From ZLKRG08 sp051006515 (lineage in GTDB: Bacteria > Actinomycetota > Actinomycetes > Nanopelagicales > Nanopelagicaceae), in assembly GCA_051006515.1 (NCBI GenBank), contig JBPCTD010000017.1, positions 1 through 16,465 of the forward strand: DNA of 16,465 bases, in the 5' to 3' direction. The translations under genes were made by a program, and so were the position numbers. How positions within the stretch are numbered: position 1 is the first letter of the stretch; every line of letters starts with the position of its first letter. The notes beneath the pieces are model-generated. The model was not told where the DNA came from. It saw only the letters and a program-made list of their open reading frames with translations, and did not search any database. Below, piece after piece: positions 13,471-16,465 of the stretch.

Positions 13471-14448
13471 TTAACTGCTAATTAGCGCTTTGCGTGAAGT
13501 AATAAAGCCAACACCCCAAGACATCTGCATCGTAAAGAGCACTAATGGCAGGAAGCAGATTTGTTTTGGACTTTTGCCAATTAATGGCGCTGCGATTAAC
13601 AGGAAGAAAAGATAGATTGCAAGTGGCAGAAGTAACCATGGGCTGATGAAAGCTCCAATTATTGAAAATAAGTTAGCTATCACAGCTAGTGGTGGTGCTA
13701 AATAGCGATAATTGATAGTGCCTTTATGAGTACGGGTAACCACCCTGCGCCAACGACCATATTCGAAATACTGTTTGGCTAGTGCAGAGATTGATCTTCG
13801 GGGACGATAAGTAACGGTAAGTCGCGGATCAAAATAAATCTTTCCGCCATTTTTACGTAATCGGAAATTTAGCTCCCAATCTTGTGCTCTGGTAAATCGC
13901 TCATCAAAGCCGCCTGCTGCAATTAGCGCCTCGCGGTTAAAAACTCCCAAATAAACAGTGTCCACATAACCTGCGGAACCACCGGTATGGAACTTTGCTC
14001 CCCCGACTCCTAGTGGGCTGCGCATCGCACCAGCAACTGCTTTTTCAAATTCGGTAACACCTTCAGCTGCCATGATGCCGCCGACATTTACCGCTTCCGT
14101 TTCCTTCAACAAATTCACTGCAATTGAGATGTAATTTCTTGGAATATTTGCATGTCCATCTACTCGCACAATGATTGGATGGTGGGAATTCTTAATGGCT
14201 AGATTTAACCCTGCAGCAGTTTTCCCTGTTGGGTTTTCGACCAAAATGATTCTAGAATCTTTGGCTACTAATTTTGCAGCAATTTCATGAGTTTTATCTT
14301 GTGATGGACCAATCGCAAGTACAACTTCAATTTCTCCGGAGAAATCTTGTTGCAAGATTGCATTCACAGAATGCTCTAAGTAATGCTCTTCGTTCAACAC
14401 TGGAAGTATCACGGAGACTGCATTAGCGTTGTAATTCACTGCAACCAT
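13471..14448 (-). CDS. Membrane-associated family 2 glycosyltransferase (ExoA-like)
   Basis: A 325-residue protein. Residues 10-230 form a GT-A domain: VSVILPVLNEE at 11-21, RVDGHANIP at 95-103 (D-x-H in place of D-x-D for the metal-sugar nucleotide), FDERFTRAQDWELNFRLRKNGG near 178-200 (acidic pair), and YRPRRSISALAKQYFEYGRW near 218-237. Two or three membrane helices follow (about 250-320). The layout matches ExoA/succinoglycan-type inverting transferases that add sugars to a lipid-linked acceptor at the inner membrane face. Donor and acceptor are unknown. It lies upstream of the exporter on the same strand and diverges from the LCP gene, with 60 bp between start codons. A TAGCGT box ends 9 nt before the ATG, so its transcript would have a leader of only a few nucleotides, if any. 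Confidence 0.9.
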   Translation of the reverse strand: MVAVNYNANAVSVILPVLNEEHYLEHSVNAILQQDFSGEIEVVLAIGPSQDKTHEIAAKLVAKDSRIILVENPTGKTAAGLNLAIKNSHHPIIVRVDGHANIPRNYISIAVNLLKETEAVNVGGIMAAEGVTEFEKAVAGAMRSPLGVGGAKFHTGGSAGYVDTVYLGVFNREALIAAGGFDERFTRAQDWELNFRLRKNGGKIYFDPRLTVTYRPRRSISALAKQYFEYGRWRRVVTRTHKGTINYRYLAPPLAVIANLFSIIGAFISPWLLLPLAIYLFFLLIAAPLIGKSPKQICFLPLVLFTMQMSWGVGFITSRKALISS

Positions 14449-14495
14449 AACGGGTAAACGCTATCGTCTAGCAAAGGTTCATGATGGCTTTCTTG

Positions 14496-14501
14496 TAGGC
14501 T
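14496..14501 (+). promoter_or_regulatory. -10 box for a leaderless LCP transcript
   Basis: TAGGCT, then TTCGCCC (7 nt) and the GTG start at 14509. It supports that GTG, which has no Shine-Dalgarno. No clear -35. Confidence 0.5.
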
Positions 14502-14508
14502 TTCGCCC

Positions 14509-15621
14509 GTGAAGTCGCCTAAAGCCATCAAAATTCTGACCTGGAGCTCCATTGGAATCGTCCTGTTGTCAGCGCTCTCATGGATTGGTTTAGGCAGAAT
14601 TTCAGGTGCAATTAACCGCGTTAGCGTTTTTCAAAACTTAACAGATAGACCAGAACGTGCCTCAAGCGCCGTAAATTACTTAGTAGTTGGTTCTGATACC
14701 CGTGAAGGTTTAACTAAAGAGGAACTGCGCCAGCTTCGAGTTGGTTCTACTAAAACTGCAGCGGGTGCGCGCTCGGACACCATGATGTTGGTGCATATAA
14801 GTAAGTCCAGAGATAAAGCAGTGATCATTTCATTGCCTAGAGATAGTTTGGTAACTATTCCTGCTCATATTGGAATGGATGGAAAGACTCAGATTAGTGA
14901 ACAGCCAGCCAAATTAAACGCGGCATTTGCTTGGGGTGGGGCACCGCTATTGATTCAAACTCTGGAAATGAAGACTGGATTAAGAATTGATCACTATGTT
15001 GAAGTGAACTTCGTCGGTTTTAAGAATGTAGTAGATGCACTCGGCGGAATCGAAGTATGCACTAAGAAAGATATTGATGATCCAAAGAGCCACTTGGTGC
15101 TTTCAGCTGGAGTTCACACGCTTAATGGAATTGAAGCGCTGAAATATGTGCGCACCAGAGATTTTGATGGCATGGGAGATTTGGGCCGCATGCAAAGACA
15201 GCAGCAATTTGTCTCTGCCGTCTTTCGCAAAGCTTCCAGCACCGGAGTTTTACTAAATCCATTTAAAGTAAAGAATTTGATATCTGCCATATTTTCAACG
15301 GTGAAAACCGATGAAACTTTGAATCAAGGTGACATTGTCACCTTGGCAAAACAAATCAAGAACCTCACTCCTGGAAAGATGCGTACCCTGACGGTGCCGC
15401 TTGGAAATGTAAATGGCTATTACCCTGGTTTAGGTTCGGTGGTAGTTTGGGATGAAACTCTCGCGCCAGAGTTATTTAATCGCATGAAGAATGATCTCCC
15501 AATCATTGATGAGGTCACCCCATCTCCAAGCGCATCAGCTACCAAGAAACCAAAAGCGCAGATTGTAGATAAATTTAAGACTCGTACCGCGAGCGAAAAT
15601 CCTTGCGGCGAACTTAAGTAG
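14509..15621 (+). CDS. LytR-CpsA-Psr (LCP) family glycopolymer ligase
   Basis: A 370-residue membrane-anchored protein: a short cytosolic start, one membrane helix (about 9-27), then an extracytoplasmic LCP domain (about 53-300). Conserved residues are visible: VVGSDTR (Asp63, Arg65), GARSDTMM (Arg88, Asp90), SLPRDS (Arg111, Asp112), VNFVGFKNVVDALGGIEV and YVRTRDFDGMGDLGRMQRQQ (the Arg cluster that grips the lipid pyrophosphate). LCP enzymes move a glycopolymer from its undecaprenyl carrier onto peptidoglycan. The tail (about 335-370) is rich in Ser, Pro and Lys, and no LytR_C domain is present. GTG is the start; the TAGGCT box fixes it. It diverges from the glycosyltransferase-exporter set, whose product is a natural substrate candidate. 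Confidence 0.93.
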   Translation: MKSPKAIKILTWSSIGIVLLSALSWIGLGRISGAINRVSVFQNLTDRPERASSAVNYLVVGSDTREGLTKEELRQLRVGSTKTAAGARSDTMMLVHISKSRDKAVIISLPRDSLVTIPAHIGMDGKTQISEQPAKLNAAFAWGGAPLLIQTLEMKTGLRIDHYVEVNFVGFKNVVDALGGIEVCTKKDIDDPKSHLVLSAGVHTLNGIEALKYVRTRDFDGMGDLGRMQRQQQFVSAVFRKASSTGVLLNPFKVKNLISAIFSTVKTDETLNQGDIVTLAKQIKNLTPGKMRTLTVPLGNVNGYYPGLGSVVVWDETLAPELFNRMKNDLPIIDEVTPSPSASATKKPKAQIVDKFKTRTASENPCGELK

Positions 15622-15632
15622 TAATTCATAGA

Positions 15633-15638
15633 TAAGAT
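15633..15638 (+). promoter_or_regulatory. -10 box for a leaderless UDP-glucose dehydrogenase transcript
   Basis: TAAGAT, then TTCACC (6 nt) and the ATG at 15645, within the 23-bp gap behind the LCP gene. Separate transcription is therefore possible in addition to read-through. Confidence 0.55.
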
Positions 15639-15644
15639 TTCACC

Positions 15645-16465
15645 ATGCTTAAAATCTCTGTAATCGGAACCGGTTATCTAGGCGCGACACATGCCGCATG
15701 TATGGCAGAGCTCGGCCTTGAGGTAGTGGGAATTGATACCGATAGCCAGAAAATTGCGGCGCTATCTGTCGGAGAGCTGCCTTTCTATGAGCCAGGTTTA
15801 CCTGAGTTATTACAGAAGCAAGTAAAAAGTGGCAAATTAAAGTTCACAACAGATTTCAATGAAATTGCAGATTGCGATGTGCACTTTATCTGTGTTGGAA
15901 CGCCGCAAAGCAAAGTTGGATTGGCGGCAGATTTAAGTTACGTAAAAAGCGCGTTTGCAGCTGTTGCAAAAGTCGCAAAGAGCGGTTCTTTATTAGTTGG
16001 TAAATCAACGGTTCCTGTAGGTACTGCCCAAGCTTTAGCGGAAACCTTACCTAGCCATTTGGAATTAGCCTGGAATCCTGAGTTTCTACGTGAAGGCTTT
16101 GCAGTTGAAGATACTTTGAAGCCAAACCGTTTAGTTATTGGCGTTACCTCCGATCGAGCAGAAGTACTATTAAAAGAAGTTTATGTAGAGAATTTAAAGG
16201 ATGGCACGCCTTGGGTTCGCGCTGATTTGCCGACAGCAGAGTTGGTAAAAGTCGCAGCTAATTCATTCTTAGCAACCAAGATTTCTTTTATCAATGCTAT
16301 GGCGGAAGTCTGCGAAGCTGCGGGCGGAGATGTCACGGTATTAGCAAAAGCCATCGGATACGACCCAAGAATTGGCAACCGATTCTTGCAAGCTGGCATT
16401 GGTTTTGGCGGAGGTTGCTTACCGAAAGATATTCGCGCATTTATGGCACGAGCGGAAGAACTTGG
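15645..16465 (+). CDS. ugd: UDP-glucose 6-dehydrogenase (partial, 3' end outside the window)
   Basis: The frame is open from ATG to the window edge (273 complete codons). The N-terminal Rossmann domain has VIGTGYLG at 6-13 and GIDTDSQKI; further marks are YEPGLPELL, FICVGTPQ, STVPVGT and WNPEFLREG. The catalytic Cys is in GFGGGCLPKD (Cys258), preceded by the AELVKVAANSFLATKISFIN helix (Lys and Asn of the active site). All catalytic residues present are intact; only the C-terminal UDP-binding domain is missing because the window ends. It oxidises UDP-glucose to UDP-glucuronate with two NAD+, though a related nucleotide-sugar dehydrogenase cannot be excluded without the C-terminus. Beside LCP and exporter genes, it probably supplies an acidic sugar for the glycopolymer. 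Confidence 0.88.
   Translation, partial: MLKISVIGTGYLGATHAACMAELGLEVVGIDTDSQKIAALSVGELPFYEPGLPELLQKQVKSGKLKFTTDFNEIADCDVHFICVGTPQSKVGLAADLSYVKSAFAAVAKVAKSGSLLVGKSTVPVGTAQALAETLPSHLELAWNPEFLREGFAVEDTLKPNRLVIGVTSDRAEVLLKEVYVENLKDGTPWVRADLPTAELVKVAANSFLATKISFINAMAEVCEAAGGDVTVLAKAIGYDPRIGNRFLQAGIGFGGGCLPKDIRAFMARAEEL

Noticed and set aside
14481..14498. Five-codon upstream ORF (ATGATGGCTTTCTTGTAG) before the LCP gene
   Set aside because: It lies upstream of the inferred leaderless transcript start, so it would not be in the mRNA.
16181..16399. 72-codon open frame on the minus strand
   Set aside because: It is antisense to the catalytic region of the UDP-glucose dehydrogenase, where the + frame has all active-site residues.

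Overview
The window looks like chromosomal DNA of a small-genome, low-GC actinobacterium. By eye it is about 40-45% G+C. The best guess is the freshwater acI / Nanopelagicales type (Planktophila, Nanopelagicus), inferred without a database search. The reasons are an actinobacterial gene set (DUF3117 protein, actinobacterial-type DapD, TatB next to Mrp, a pore-less MgtE-N/CBS protein), very tight packing, many 4-bp ATGA overlaps, and start codons sitting 6-7 nt after a TANNNT -10 box, as in leaderless actinobacterial mRNAs. No stretch above 300 bases lacks a gene. The largest gap is about 120 bp (8814-8933).

Region 1 (1-6492): the tail of a probable DEAD-box RNA helicase on the + strand runs convergently into a long minus-strand block. 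In transcription order the block is tatB, mrp, a PRC-barrel/MgtE-N/CBS protein, an NRAMP-type metal transporter, a DMT/EamA permease, a PHP phosphoesterase and a MarC membrane protein. An internal promoter is likely in front of the MgtE-N/CBS gene. The pairing of a cytosolic Mg2+-sensor module with an NRAMP pore is the most suggestive functional link here.

Region 2 (6531-9682), also minus strand: a LOG-family nucleotide hydrolase, a stand-alone sigma-70 region-4 mini-protein, DUF3117, leucyl aminopeptidase and an O-methyltransferase. With dapD, tatB and mrp this resembles the dapD - LOG - DUF3117 - methyltransferase - sigE - rseA - htrA - tatB - mrp order I remember from Mycobacterium. The sigE-rseA-htrA cassette is missing at the expected place, and only a region-4 fragment is present nearby.

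Region 3 (9705-16465): dapD (lysine and peptidoglycan precursor) on + diverges from the LOG gene through overlapping -10 boxes. A minus-strand envelope set follows: a GT2 glycosyltransferase, an ABC-2 polysaccharide exporter (permease plus ATPase) and a secreted SpoIID/LytB protein. Diverging from it on + are an LCP (LytR-CpsA-Psr) ligase and a UDP-glucose 6-dehydrogenase cut off by the window end. Together these could make a uronic-acid sugar precursor, build and export a glycopolymer, and attach it to peptidoglycan. No CRISPR array, tRNA, rRNA, insertion sequence or phage gene was seen.
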